Positions 31,226-43,442 of a DNA stretch of 64,000 nucleotides are shown piece after piece. The stretch is from Ascaphus truei (taxonomy: Eukaryota; Chordata; Amphibia; Anura; Ascaphidae): contig CM071568.1 of the NCBI GenBank assembly GCA_036426205.1, positions 38,162,417-38,226,416 on the forward strand, given 5' to 3'. A model generated the notes under the pieces. The model did no database searches, had not been told where the DNA came from, and was given only the letters and a program-made list of their open reading frames with translations. A program made the position numbers and the translations under genes. The stretch's first letter is position 1, and each line of letters opens with the position of its first letter.

Positions 31226-32316
31226 TATAAAGGAAAAAACCCCGGGTGCTACCCCCAGTCTGGTGAATAAGAAAGACTTGCCTATTCTTAATAAAACAAC
31301 ACAACCTTATGAGTCCTAAAAGGTTCTCATCTGTTTTTCGGTCTCCGTCTATGACTCTAACCCCGTGAAGGATCTATCCAGGATCCTTAGGAAATATAGA
31401 AACAAAGAAGAAAAGGGGGAGCAGAGATGGAGATACACTGAATGACAGTTTAACAACTCTGGGATATAGATCCCCAAGGTAGTGGATGGGCTGATGTTGG
31501 AGTATATAATATCAAAAAAATACTTACACGGCCTTGTGTAAGTGTTATCTCATCAAGGTTTCTTTTCTTTTCTTTATCTTCTTTCTGTGTCTTCCTTAAA
31601 CTGGATCTCTTTCCTTCTTCTTGAGTCTTGATTGTAGATTCTTCTGGTGACCAACTGCTTTTCTCAAGTAAAGTGTCCCTCAGAAGGAATTAATAACAAA
31701 GAAAACCATCAGAGATGGTATAATTCCTGAGGGGCCACAAACTACAATGAGGTGATAACAGGGATATAAGTAAATGCAGAAAAATAATGCTGCATACACT
31801 CACACGGGCAAGTGTGAGTGGACTTCTTTAGGGGGTATCTTTATTCTCACAACACCCCGAATATAGGGGAATGGAAACAATGGATAATCCTATGGGAAAG
31901 AAAGGATATAAAGGTTAAAGGGAATGGGGAAGGAATATAACATAATATAGTACTCACACGGCCACGTGTGAGCCCCCACGTGAAGTGGTCTCTTTTCTTG
32001 ATCTCTCAATGCTGTAGTTTTTCTCCCGGATGAAAGACAGTGCGTGCAGATCCAAGTGAACAAAAAAACTTTATTTTAAAACACATATAAAACAAAAAGC
32101 CCTTAGGTCTAACACCGAGGGGTCTAAAAGTCTAAAAACGCCTGTCCGTTTCCAGAAGATATGTGTCCAGGGCGCGTGGTGCACAGGCAAACTTAACCCG
32201 CGTCCGGGTATAGTCCTTACCTCCTTTGCCCTGCTTCCAGACGGTGGCTCCAGAAGTACAAAATGGCTCAAAGGTAGAACAACGCGTTTCACCCCTTCTT
32301 GGGCTTCCTCGGGTTC
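31222..32316 (-). repeat. hairpin-array repeat, copy 4 (most complete)
   Basis: Reading the minus strand: a hammerhead-like motif (32316-32277), a TATACCCGGACGCGGG block, AATAAAG (about 32070), then hairpins at 31972-31953 (CTCACAC GTGGCC GTGTGAG), 31820-31797 (CACTCACAC TTGCCC GTGTGAGTG) and 31543-31522 (ACTTACAC AAGGCC GTGTAAGT). Next come the GGATCCTGGATAGATCC block and a terminal ACCCGGGGTTTTTTCC block. The same series in the same order is found at 12220-13235. The ribozyme end suggests the repeat derives from a Penelope-like element, but no coding part is attached. Confidence 0.65.
32277..32316 (-). ncRNA. hammerhead-like motif, one core substitution
   Basis: Minus strand: GAAC (stem I), CCGAGGA (core with U-to-C at the second position), extra A, GCCC..GGGU region (stem II, one imperfect pair), GAA, ACGCGT, T, GTTC (stem I partner). 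The helices are kept while one essential core base is changed, so self-cleavage is not expected. Confidence 0.55.
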
Positions 32317-32578
32317 CGTAGGTGGGAGTGTACAATGTCCCTTGTATACATACATTCCAAGTAGCCAATCCCACAATACCCTTTGAGCCTGATGCATAAA
32401 AAATGCCTAAACTCGGGTTTCTGGTTGTTAAAACCCAAATGTGCCATACCAATGCAATAAAAGTGAGTGGCTTGTTCATCTGGCCTTGCTCTTTTTAGAT
32501 CTTTGTAAGAGATCTGCCCTCTTGAGCCTTTTCACATTGTTGAGTGCACTCCCCAGAACTCCGTCAGTCTGCAAATAT

Positions 32579-32618
32579 TCTCGTTGACAAAGGGCGACGG
32601 CCCAAAACGCGTTCGAGA
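32579..32618 (+). ncRNA. hammerhead-like motif, decayed core
   Basis: Order: TCTCG (32579-32583), TTGACAA in place of CTGACGA, extra A, GGGC GACG GCCC stem II, AAA in place of GAA, ACGCGT (32607-32612), T, CGAGA. Stems I, II and III pair perfectly. All three core changes are C-to-T or G-to-A, as expected from CpG-type decay. It belongs to a different Penelope-like family from the motif at 32277, since the stems differ. AATAAAG follows at about 32656. Confidence 0.55.
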
Positions 32619-34689
32619 TTTTTAACCTATCCCATGCCATGATGTCTACCATGGAATAAAGGATTTTTATACCGGTATCTAGCCCCTCATTGCTGCATTG
32701 CTGTGCTCCGTTTTCTTCCGTGAGGAATATCCTGGTTTGTGTGCCTGTCTCAACGTGATGCACGCCGTGGATTCACCGACAAGAACAACTCTCCACTGTG
32801 AGTACCCCCATTCGCTCATTACGCTTTGGGAGTCATATATTTTGTGTCTTCTCTCCAGGGGAAGTTATTACTGTATACTGGGAGGTCAGATTTGTTACTG
32901 ACTCTCACCAACAAAACACAGTTTCCCACATCTTAGAGATTTAATAAGACAACTGTTCACATATACATTTGCAGTAGAGTGGTGTTTACCTGTTCTCCTC
33001 ATTTAGAGGGTCTATACCAATTTGACGCCTAGAGATTCCCTACAGCTGAGCACGGTGCACTAGGAACGCTGTTTCCTAGTATCCACAAATAATAGCAACA
33101 GTATCAGTAGTAGCAGACCAAGTACCAGCACCAAAGCCATTACCAGTGACAGTGCTAACAGCTAAACCATCTGCGGCCCCACCCACACTACGAACACATG
33201 GTGGTGGGGACTAGTCCACATACTACTAGCAGAGGATACCGTGCATCAACCATTATTGATGCAGCCCCATTAACCAAAATCTTCTTGATCAGTTGGTTTA
33301 TGTGATGCTACAGGAAATTGAGGGTTTCAAGTTACCACACCCTCAGTGTCCATTTTAATTGTGGTATCACTGCCATCAGAAGACACATCCTATTCCCCAG
33401 TTGCATAGCTTGAGACGAAAATGGGGAGGGTGTACTAGCAGTGGCTTGCTCTTTTAAATATGTTAAATTGATATTGTTAATGGTGTTACAGTTATATTTC
33501 TAAAATTTATTTATTAAACACACCAGCAAGCAGTGTGTATACAGAGTGTGTAATACAGAGTTACATAATCGGCACATTTGTATTTATTTATGGGAGGGGG
33601 AATTAATTGACATTCACGCCACACAACATATTACAAGAGACGCAGAACTTTAATATTGACCTAGCCCACACACAAACACACAGTAAGCTTAAAATGTATT
33701 TTGTTTTCTATTTTGTTAAAGTATTATTTTCTTTTAGTTTTTTAATTTGTTACATTTTTTTATTATGAGTGGTGGAAGCCCATGGCTCTCCTGTGAAAGT
33801 GAGAAGGTAAACATTTGTCAGGCTAAGTTGGCAATGCAGGGGGTAGAGCTTCAGCAGTGGGTGGCATACAGTACAGAACCAACATTTTTTTCTGCTGGTA
33901 CCAGAGTAGAGGAAGCAGAAATGGACATGGTCTGGTGCCACAGATCACCCATTGCATTCCTGGGAATGGCTTGTTATAAGGACAAACTGTGTCTACTGTG
34001 GGAACTATTTTGGATGGGATAAGTCACTTTTTGAGGCACTGATATAGACCGCCAGCGAGCATATGAAGTTAATCCACATTGAGGAATTCTGCGTTTTGGG
34101 ACAGAGTAGGTTAGGCTATATGCGAGTCGATGCTCTTGTACCTGTAGTTGCAGCTCCTGGAGTGAGCGGCAATGGAGATCTTTTATCCTCTCCATCCTCA
34201 CCCTGAACGTAATTGGCTCAGTAACAATTTAGAATGAAAGAAAACAATTCCTCTGATCTACTTATTCTCACTGCCACTTGTTGACTTCATCCTTTTCTGT
34301 TGGCGTCTTTCACTATATGGAACCGGGAATTATTTTGACCATCAATACACTGATGTGTACAAGTTTATTACACTTGTTGAATAGTGAACTTTTTTTAATT
34401 GGGGGTTTTGTTGTTGTGCACCATCAACAATTTTTCATGATGGTCTTGTTTCTCTGACATATTTTGAACATTGCTACTTTTTTTTTCTGTAGTGTTGCTG
34501 TTAGTGAGATTACAGTGATATTTTATTTAAATGTGTTTTTTTAAAGAATTAATAAAAAAATAGAAAATAAATACGAAAAAATTAATAACTGAAAAAAAAT
34601 GTTTTCAAATTTAAAAATTATAGACTAAAACAATATAAATATAGTTAATCAATGTTTAAAAAAATTATTTAAATTACAATGTTTTTGTT
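32619..34689. other. unassigned stretch
   Basis: Mixed composition, AT-rich to the right. The 91-codon frame at 33747-34022 has no recognisable domain. No terminal or tandem repeats are evident up to about 34690. Confidence 0.35.
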
Positions 34690-35530
34690 TCATTAATCGT
34701 GGTTACTATTACTATTCATGGGAAGGATGTGTTAATAGCCTTGATTTCCATCACATCAATCATAGACATACTGTAGTTAATTTTATGATTAGTTTGTATT
34801 TGTTAAATTACATTACTTATGGTTTTGGATTTCAAAGCTGCGTTATTGGCCTTTGTTTCAACTTCATATGCAATATGACAAATTAAATCTACATACATTT
34901 GAAGTCTCCAAATGTGGTTAATAACGCTGCCTTTTTAAAAATAAAACAATGTTATTGGATATATTTTCATTTATCATCAATCATAGACATTTAATAATTA
35001 GCACAACTTGTTAATAATTACTGTACATTAGAGTAATCAAGGTTATAGATTTCAAATCTGCGTTATTGGCCTTTGTTTCCAATTCATATTTAATTTGCCG
35101 AATTGCATCTACAGTCATTTTAAGTCTCCAATGTTTAGGCATGCATATTGAACTATTACAAACAAAGGCTAAACAATAAGGCAGCATTTGTTTAAATCAA
35201 ATAACATGATTGATCATAAATGAAAATCGATCTAATCATAGACAGTGAATTATTAAGGCAACTTTAATTATTTATTATACTAGAGTAATCACATTTTTTT
35301 AAGTCAGCTTTAGTATTTGTTTCCAATTCATACATTATGCAATAAGCCAAAATGCCTTTATTATCAATCATAGACATAGTTAATAATAACAACACATCAT
35401 TAGATATTACATTTAATTGTATATCTTTTTTGTATTTCAAGGTTGTGTTAACAGTTTTTAATAATTTAAGTTAATATGCAATTTGCCAAATTGCATATTA
35501 TTTACTTCATGAATCATAGACATATTTGAA
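34690..35530. repeat. diverged tandem repeat array
   Basis: The phrase AATCATAGACA recurs near 34757, 34979, 35230, 35386 and 35512, and TGCGTTATTGGCCTTTGTTT recurs at about 34840 and 35059 with matching context (AAGTCTCCAA). Units are roughly 130-250 bp and heavily diverged. Very AT-rich, no coding. Confidence 0.65.
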
Positions 35531-35648
35531 ATGTAAGTAGAAGAGTAGCAGAACGAGCACTGCAATTAGAATAGGCTGGAGGCAAAGTGCTATAGAAAAA
35601 AACTTTATTACGACATACAAGCCAGATTAAAAAAACATGAGGAGGATC

Positions 35649-35688
35649 CTCTGACGCGTTTCGTCCCTAGGGGGACTTTATCGAAGAG
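35649..35688 (-). ncRNA. hammerhead-like motif, decayed core
   Basis: Minus strand: CTCT (stem I), TCGATAA at the core position (from CTGATGA), extra A, GTCCC CCTA GGGAC (perfect stem II), GAA, ACGCGT, C, AGAG (stem I partner). Helices and GAA are intact and the core is damaged at three positions. Cleavage after C would be the standard GUC site. Confidence 0.5.
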
Positions 35689-36975
35689 TAACCTTATGGT
35701 AGCCGAACACTGCTATTTATAGCCCCCTTCCCCTATGTGCAGGTACGTAACTCCTCCCTCCACTCTCCGCTTTTACCACAGCTGATAGATACTTGTTTAT
35801 TAATGGAGGTGGAGCACCACGCACCCACACATCACGGGTAGGAGGCTGATATATTAAACAAGCTCAAGCCATCATATATACCCTCAGACATGTGTACACT
35901 GACTCATCTCAATTCAAGCAATTGTTAACTAGTTGCTTCGCGTGGACACATAGTGACGGCATCTTGTAACAGGATTTAAGAAAAAGAGTAATAACAACTA
36001 CCAGCCTGTCCGGTCTAACCCATCAAACTGATACAAAACACACAATAGTATATATTAAAAAACAAACATACATAAAAAACAATTAACCAAACAAAAGGAA
36101 TTATACTGTAAATCCATCGTTATACTGTAAGTCCATCATTAAGCTGAATGAATATACATGTGGTATACAATCCCTCAGAAAGCAGACCCATATAGACAAA
36201 TTTTAGCCTAAGAAGAGGCTAAAGGAACAGGAGAAAAAATGAGGAAAAAACAGTATAATAATGGCAAAAACAAAGTGAAAAAATGTATTAAAAATAAAAA
36301 ATGTATATACAAAAACACAAAAATAGATAAACATTAAAAAGACTAAACAACTAAATAAATAGAAAAAATTCTTATTCCTAAAATACAATAAACTCCTATG
36401 TAAAAGTAAAAAAGAAAAATAAAGTGTATTTTAATTGCAACAATAATAGCAGAGAGATAAGGATGTATGTGTTCAATCCCCTAGTGTGTATATATCTATT
36501 TGGATTCCCTTATAGTAATATGAAAGGTTTTCCCAATTATAATATATAATTATGAACATATATCATAATCTAATATAGATCATAGTGAGTACACAAAGGC
36601 AAAATCAAGTATAATCCTTGTAAGGAATACTCATATCCAATGACAATCTTAGTAAACATTAACCAAGAGAGCAGGTATATCACAGGTTCTGAAAGAGACT
36701 TGATATTGTACATATTAAGAACAGAATAGGTGAAGAACAAATTTGTAAACAGTTTTGCAATAATATACAGCAGGTTCTGGAAAAGGCTTTATATCATGCA
36801 TTTTTAGCATAATCCCAAAAAGATCATTAGTCTTCTGGGTTTTATCAAGCAGATCAAAGAATCTACACAAAATATATGCTCAAAAAACAAGGTCAAGTAC
36901 ATACAAAGTACAAATATATATTATACATGAACCTATAAAAAATGGGCCAATTCCCAGTCCACATTAATACCATAT

Positions 36976-37344
36976 TCATGGAGGCTGTTCATACAAAATC
37001 CAGGACATTTCCCGTTTGTTTAGGAGGTTCAGTCTGTCTCCCCCTCTTGTTGCTGCTGATATATGCTCTAGACCAGAGAAGGAGAAACCCTGAATCCCTC
37101 CCATGGGGCAAGTGGAAAAGTGTCTCGAGACTGGATGTAATGTATCAAACTTTTTAATTAAACGAACATGTTCCTGGATTCTTTGTTTTAGGGGCCTGAT
37201 GGTACGTCCAATGTACACTTTATTACATTTACATCTAAGTATGTAGACTACATAACTGACTAAGGTTAAATGGCTTTCTCCCTTCATTTTATGATCTATG
37301 TTTGCTTCATTACTCTCTCCAGGCTGGGATTTCATGTTGGACAA
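36976..37344 (-). pseudogene. Penelope-like GIY-YIG endonuclease end
   Basis: The frame reads SYVVYILRCKCNKVYIGRTI, RPLKQRIQEHVRLIKKFD, then HFSTCPMGG, SGLEHISAATRGGDRLNLL and NKREMSWILYE. This is the GIY-YIG nuclease with its Y..VYIGRT core, the R..EH helix and the C-terminal W/Y segment shared with the element at 8189. The 123-codon frame is open to its stop, but the RT that should precede it is absent. The first residues (before SYVV) are probably linker. It is about 45% similar by eye to the 8189 copy, so a separate lineage. Confidence 0.8.
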
Positions 37345-37345
37345 T

Positions 37346-39545
37346 TATTGTACTAAGAGGAGGTAACCCTGCACAATTGATTACTATATGCCTACATACA
37401 GCAACACTAGGAGTATATAGAGCACCCAATTAGGGAGTTTCCCTTACCCACTATATTTGAAATGTAGACTGCAAGAAAGAAGCACAAATTGAAAGAGCCT
37501 CCTGGTGTGGTATATTAAAAGATGGTAGAAACAAAGTAATCCAACGTTTTTACACTGTTTTAGCTTTCCATAAGTAGTTGATCTATTCGTGCAATCCATG
37601 AGGTGTTAATGCAGTGTCTGAGAGATACAAGGTCTGTGAGTCTATGAGTCTCCGTGAGTGGCGTCTCATATCACTGCTTAAGACTTTTTTCCACCCGTTC
37701 TCTACTGCTTCTTTTTCTCCAATCTACTCTCTTTGCTTTTCTCTGTTTCTCCATGTTTGTGTTATCCAATATCCAACACGCTTCATGCAAAGTCTCTGCA
37801 TTTCGTCAGGCATATTAAAGTATGCTGGTACAGTAGTTCAGTTCAAATAATTTCCATACTCATTTATGCAATTAAGGTGATATTAGGCTACTTCTTTAAT
37901 GTGCAATTATATGTGGATTGAATTTAAAAAAAAATTTAATCAACAGATTAAATGAATTAGCTTCTTTGTCACGAGATCAAAAAATTATAAATACAAAAAA
38001 TACTATAATACAAAAAATGAAAGATGTATTAAAGTTAACTTGTAATAAAAATAAAAATAGACTAAGTTTGATTTGATAACAGTAAAAGATACTAATAGTA
38101 GTAGTAGACTAGTTACTACTTACTAATATTATGTAGTTATTTATTTGTTACTACAGACTCACTGTAGTGGTACTATAGTCGTTGATGAATAATTATGTTT
38201 AAAACTATGGAATAAGAAAAAAAAATACAACCATTGTTAAGTTGTTAACCATGAGAAAAACAGATTTGAAGATCTTACCATTAATTACGAAAAAGAATCA
38301 CAGAGTACCACCTGACTGCCTGCTGTAAACTAATGATCACTTCTATTTTGGGGTGGGGGGAATGGGGGAGAACGGATCAGCTGTATATTTTTGGAGCTAA
38401 ATAAAATAATAGTATGCAGGAGTCTGATATCAGATTTCATGATTTAGAAACAATTTTGGGTACTGTACCTCTTTCTGTGACTGTGTACGCTGGGCAATGG
38501 GCATAGGAACAGAAGAATCATTAATCAGTTCACTAAGTCTGTGTCAGTCAGTATAGAGACAAAATTACTGTATGTGAGTGACACACTAAATTCTGTCATT
38601 GCTGATAAAAGTGGTCCTGAGCGCATGTTAGAAACCAACTCTCTGTAGGCAATAGACTCTAAATGCAAAATCATTTTATTATGTTAGAGTCTGACATCAA
38701 TCATGAAGAATTACATTGGATTTTGAAAACCTTATTCTTTCTCTGACACTCTTACCATATCTGCTCAAATCAGATGGAATTCTACTCCAAGTCTTGTCTG
38801 TGTAAAGTGATGCCAAGTGCTTGTGAACAATTCAACAAGTGTCAACTAATTGCAAAGTTCGACAAGAGAGATGACACATCATTGGCTGTTGAAACAGTTG
38901 ATTGTTCTATAATGAAGGTTTAAGCATTTTTAATGGAATTCAATTATTTTATAAGGAACAAATAGGAAAAAAAAGAGAACCACACACACAAAGAATATAA
39001 GAAATTGATAATTAAGGATTTATCAAATGCACTAATAGTGGAATAAAGAGTGCACTAAATCAGAGACTGTGAGCTAAATGGATGACGATAGAAGTAAAAT
39101 AATACAAATGGGGATTTAACGTCTTCCCCGCCTATGATGCACACTGGGTGTAATGTAAACTGACCCTAAATCATTCCAGTGGACTCTGCATGGTTTTGAT
39201 TTTACTCTGCACAGATATGGGAGTGCACCTGTGCTCGTAAAAACTCCACAATGTTCAATGTGATCTCCACTACTCCCATACACTACTTGGCTAATGCCAG
39301 GAGCAGGAACATCACAGGTTGCCACTGTCCAAAAGTTGAGGTGAGACAGATCTCTGAATTTTCAGTCGCCTCTGAGTACTTGGGGGAGAGGAAGAGGACC
39401 CATTCAAGGGGAGGGTAATGACTCTTCAGTTAGGGAGTCACTATTCCTGGATTTTTAAAGGGTTTCTTCAACACCCAAAATGGACTGTGTAAACAGTGCA
39501 AAGTCACTAGTTGATAACATAAGCCGGTTGATATTATAAGAGATT
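37346..39545. other. AT-rich stretch without recognisable gene
   Basis: No domain-bearing frame, LTR ends or tandem repeats were found. A short TAGTAGTAG run occurs near 38095. Old, unclassified DNA. Confidence 0.35.
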
Positions 39546-39622
39546 GGTATCCCCAATCTTGCATTTTTAAAATTGTGATTAAACTTAATTGAGTGCAGCT
39601 ATAGAGAGGGATATATTAAGAG

Positions 39623-40352
39623 GTGTGTCAGGATCGGGCTTAGGCCCTGCCCCGTGACTTACTTCGCGACATCACGAGTGACGCTCGTCAGCCGCAACCT
39701 GTGCACAGGCGCCGCGTTGCTAGGAAGGGAATCCCCGAAGGGACCATTTCCAGGCTCCGTTCCCGTGACGACATGGGCAATGCACGGCGCACGCTAGCTA
39801 TGCACAGACGCAACACGGACACAGGCAAGCGAGGGGTTAATTCACTCGACTATTCCACAGCTGCCCATGCCTATCAGTACACAGTATACCTGTGATTACT
39901 TATTGCTCACAGCTCCCTGCTGCTTCTCCATTGGCTGCTTGTTCCTTATAGACTCAGCAGTCCTCTTGCAAACTGGCTGAGTATAAACTCTGTTCTTGTG
40001 ACTTGTGCTTAGCTCTAGCTTTTGCTGTCCTGTCTTTATTTTGTCTTGCACCTGTATATTGACCTCAGCTTACACCGGACTCCTGCCTTCTCTGACTCCT
40101 GGACCATGGCTACGGATACGACTATTCTACATTCTATACCCCTGGACCCCGTCACCGCACAACGACAACCCAATCTCTCCAAACCTAGACCACGGCAAGT
40201 ACCTCGACCAATCTGACTTCTCCTTCCCTGACCCAGCTACACGACTACCACTCTGCACTTTGAATGTGGCTGCTCGGTTGCAAGTCGGTGGCTATCAACA
40301 TCCCCACCTCAGCTTCACGGTTCCGCCTTGTTTGAGGTGAGCACACATTACA
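39623..40352 (+). mobile_element. LTR of the TGTCAGGA family inserted in pseudo-LTR
   Basis: About 730 bp absent from the right pseudo-LTR, with AAGAG on both sides (39618-39622 and 40353-40357), an apparent 5-bp target duplication. Begins GTGTGTCAGGATCGG and ends ACATTACA. The right half (GACTCCTGGACCATGGCTAC, CTTCCCTGACCCAGCTAC, CCCCACCTCAGC) resembles 1600-1850 of the solo LTR at 1092. A TATAAAC box lies at about 39983. The terminal G outside the TG is an irregularity. Confidence 0.7.
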
Positions 40353-40382
40353 AAGAGACACACGGATTAAGCAAACATACCC

Positions 40383-40416
40383 AGGAGGAAGCATGAACTA
40401 CCTGCGAAACGTGTAA
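40383..40416 (+). ncRNA. decayed hammerhead-like motif, left pseudo-LTR
   Basis: Reads AGGAGGA at the core position, extra A, GCA..TGC as stem II, intact GAA, then ACGTGT. Aligns base for base with the right-repeat copy at 43956. Core broken, stem II and GAA kept. Confidence 0.4.
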
Positions 40417-41784
40417 AGTTATGGGGGACCAACTTCAGTGCAACACCCAGAATACCGGACATGACATCAGACACCAGCTGGAACGGCGAGGAGAGTCGCG
40501 GTCACCAGAGGGGAGAAAAGTGCATTAGCTGGCTCCATTTTTCTTGTATACTCTGCTTAAATGTGAGTGCTACCCGGATTTATATAAAGTTGGAATTTTA
40601 TGAAGAGGCTCCATTTCTTCTTCTATCCATTGCTGTGGGAGAGGAGGAGCAAAGATACCTTTCAATACCACATTGTGATAATTATTTATTAGTTTTTCCA
40701 CGGGTGGATATATATCCTATCATGGAGAGAAGCCATTTCTCTTTGTTTTTTTTTAAAATAGAGATATTAGAGGTCTAAACTTGGATGATATTTTTTGCAC
40801 AGAGGAAGAGATTAAGAAATCTGTATTTTCTAAAACAAAAACTACCTAAGAAGAATTTGCATACCTTGAATAAATTATGATAACAGAAGTAAAACAGTGG
40901 TGGGATATGACCACACTTGAACAGCAGCAAATGAGGGCGGCACATTTTTAAATCTCCAACTTTTGATTTAAACATTGTTTTTATTAATGCATGAAATTGT
41001 ATTTTAGAGAATTGCTCATTCCAAATCATGAATTTACTTATTTCACATAGAAGGCAATCTCTTAACAGAATAGATATTGAGATATCTGAAATAAAGAATA
41101 GACGGGGGGGAATTGAATATTCCAATGAAGTACAGGAGTTAGAGATTAGTCTAAAAGAAAAATTAGAAAAAATTGAAAAATAATTCATTGAAATGGAACA
41201 ATTCAAATATAGAAGCGTTAAACAGGATATAAAACGGATCCATCCAAAAATAAAAGATGGCAAGAGAAATTTTCTTGGGAAAGAAAAGATTCATATTATA
41301 AGACAAAGGAACATAGAGATATTGATAATGTACATAGATCCACAGGAAGAGAACAAGATTGGCATAAGGTTTCAGATAAAAAGACCTTTTACAAAAAGAA
41401 TGAGGATACCAAGGGTCACTATAGAGATTATCATAGAGAACAATATAGAAAACAGAGACCCAGGGTAGAATATTCAAAAGACATTAACAATGGATATGAT
41501 TCCGGTTACAATAAAAAAAAAATAGGAAGAAAATGAGAGAGATAAAAAAAACATACCAGTATAGACAAAACAGGGGTCTGAGAATTTAGGTAAGAACGAG
41601 AACATTACTTTTTTTAGAGAGACAAGAACACGAAGTGGAGAAAGGAAATCAGGGATTCACTAGTAGGGAAAACAAAATGTGCAGTATCCCCCTTGAGAAG
41701 AAAATGGGATTCCATTACAAATGAGGAAATAGGGGTGGGAGAAAGACCACAAAAAAGAAGAGCCCCAGAAAGAAGAAAGGAATA

Positions 41785-42610
41785 TTTAATTTAAGTTCAC
41801 ATCCATTAACAGAACAGGAGACAAGGATTTTACAAAAAGGATTTACTTTTGCTCCAACATATAAACATAATCCATTTAATCTATATATAGATCTTAACAA
41901 ATATATTAGAAAACTTACTCTAAAAAGGTATTCAATTCATTGAAGAATGATATTTTCAAACCCCAAAATTTAAAAACAAATCCACATTTTGCCAGAGTCA
42001 AAGCAAGGGAAATTTTGACTTTTGATTTTTTTTTGCTAAATTATGTACCAAAATTAAAATATTATATTAAGGATAGTACAAATATCATAAATCTCCTCAA
42101 AGACATCAAATGGCAGGAAAATTACATACTCATCACATGTGACATTTCATTGTTATATATGAACATAGAGCATGATAGAGGACATGAAGCAGTCAAGTAG
42201 TATCTAGATTCAGATAATTCTATTCATAAGGATGAAAATAAATTCATTTTAGACAAAAGCTATATATTAAGACACACTTATTTCATTTTTATAGACACAT
42301 ATTATTTACAGCTATACGGATTGGCGATTGGCACCAGATTTGCGCCGAGCTACGCCAACCTGTTCATGGGCAAGTGGGAGGAGGATACCTTATGGAAGGG
42401 TTGCGTGTCTAGCGCAAACCTGGTGCTCTGAAGGAGATTTTTAGATGACCTTGTTTTTATTTGGAGAGGTGGGAGTGAAAGTTTGACACAATTTTTGTTA
42501 GATATCAATACCAATGATTAGAATTTAAATTTCATGACCAATTTCAGTCAATGTCAAATAGAAATTCTAGATCTATGTATATATACATACATACATACAT
42601 ACATACATAC

Positions 42611-42650
<40 letters not shown>

Positions 42651-43442
42651 TGACAAAAAAAAGAAAACATTTTACAAACCTGTAGACTGCAATAGTTACA
42701 TTCTTTCCTCAAGTAACCATCATTCCAGATGACTTGTCAATATCCCTATTGGAGATTATAAATGCAGTAGATGCAATTGTACAGATACATAAATATTTTT
42801 AGAAAAGTCAAAAGTATTAACAAATTATTTGGGGGAAAGAAAATATAATAAAACGTTAATAAAAGAAGCTGAAGTACAAGTGCTAAATGGAAATAGAGGT
42901 AATCTATTAGAATATAAAGAAATAATTAAGAGATATAAAGGCAGTGTGGTTACTTTTATCACACAGTAAAATAATGAATTAAAAAAAATGGAAAAAATAT
43001 TAAGAAAATAACATCATATCCCCCAACAAGCTCCTCTGTTAAAATATCATATTATAGATAAAACAAAAATAATATACAGAAGAGTTGAAAACATTAAAAA
43101 AAAGAATAGCACCCAGTATCCAAAAGATGGGGGAACCAGGTAAGAGCTGACTAAAGAAGTAGCTGCCATGGGGGTTTCTTTAGGTGCAGAAGTGTAAATA
43201 TTGTAAATATGGAAGAAATGGAAAAAATTAGATCAAAACATACAAAGGAGAGTTTTAAAATTAAGAAATTAATCAATTGTGACAGTAACGGGGTTATTTA
43301 TTTGATTTATTGCCCATGCGGCCGACAATATGTTGGCCGCACAAAAAGATGTCTAAAACAACGTATTGGTGAACATTGTAGAAATATTTTAAAAGGGCTA
43401 GAGACACATAATGTGTCAAACCATTTAAAAATACCACTCTAG
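41785..43442 (+). pseudogene. Penelope-like reverse transcriptase and GIY-YIG endonuclease
   Basis: Pieces in order: FNLSSHPLTEQETRILQKGF and LNKYIRKLTLKR (RT N-terminal region), ILITCDISLLYMNIEHDRG (motif A), LQLYGLAIGTRFAPSYANLF (motif B, G..APSYANLFM), RRFLDDLVFIW (catalytic DD, about 42435-42464). After the microsatellite come linker remnants, then GVIYLIYCPCGRQYVGRTKR and CLKQRIGEHCRNI (GIY-YIG, about 43284-43390). Many stops and shifts separate the pieces. Upstream (about 41060-41200) a coiled-coil-like segment (NEVQELEISLKEKLEKIEK) belongs to the N-terminal part. Penelope elements use this RT, related to telomerase RT, with the GIY-YIG nuclease. This copy is dead. Confidence 0.82.
42580..42647. 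repeat. (CATA)n/(GA)n compound microsatellite
   Basis: About eight CATA units followed by about seventeen GA units, inside the remains of the PLE reading frame. Confidence 0.95.

Larger units (their letters stand above)
35540..37345 (-). mobile_element. Penelope-like element, 3' half (third lineage)
   Basis: On the minus strand the GIY-YIG end (37344-36976) is followed by a 1.3-kb AT-rich 3' region, a hammerhead-like motif (35688-35649) and a tail with AATAAAG at about 35605. The RT part is missing, so the copy is 5'-truncated. Protein and ribozyme stems differ from the elements at 7356 and 39546. Confidence 0.65.
39546..40695 (+). repeat. left pseudo-LTR of PLE, split by LTR insertion
   Basis: Consists of 39546-39622 and 40353-40695. 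Joined, they align end to end with 43852-44240. The break corresponds to the insertion at 39623-40352. Confidence 0.8.

Noticed and set aside
33747..34022. 91-codon frame
   Set aside because: No domain, signal peptide or conserved pattern; surrounding sequence shows no gene signals.
34690..35530. Possible CRISPR-like regularity
   Set aside because: Repeats are long, diverged and irregularly spaced in vertebrate-type DNA.
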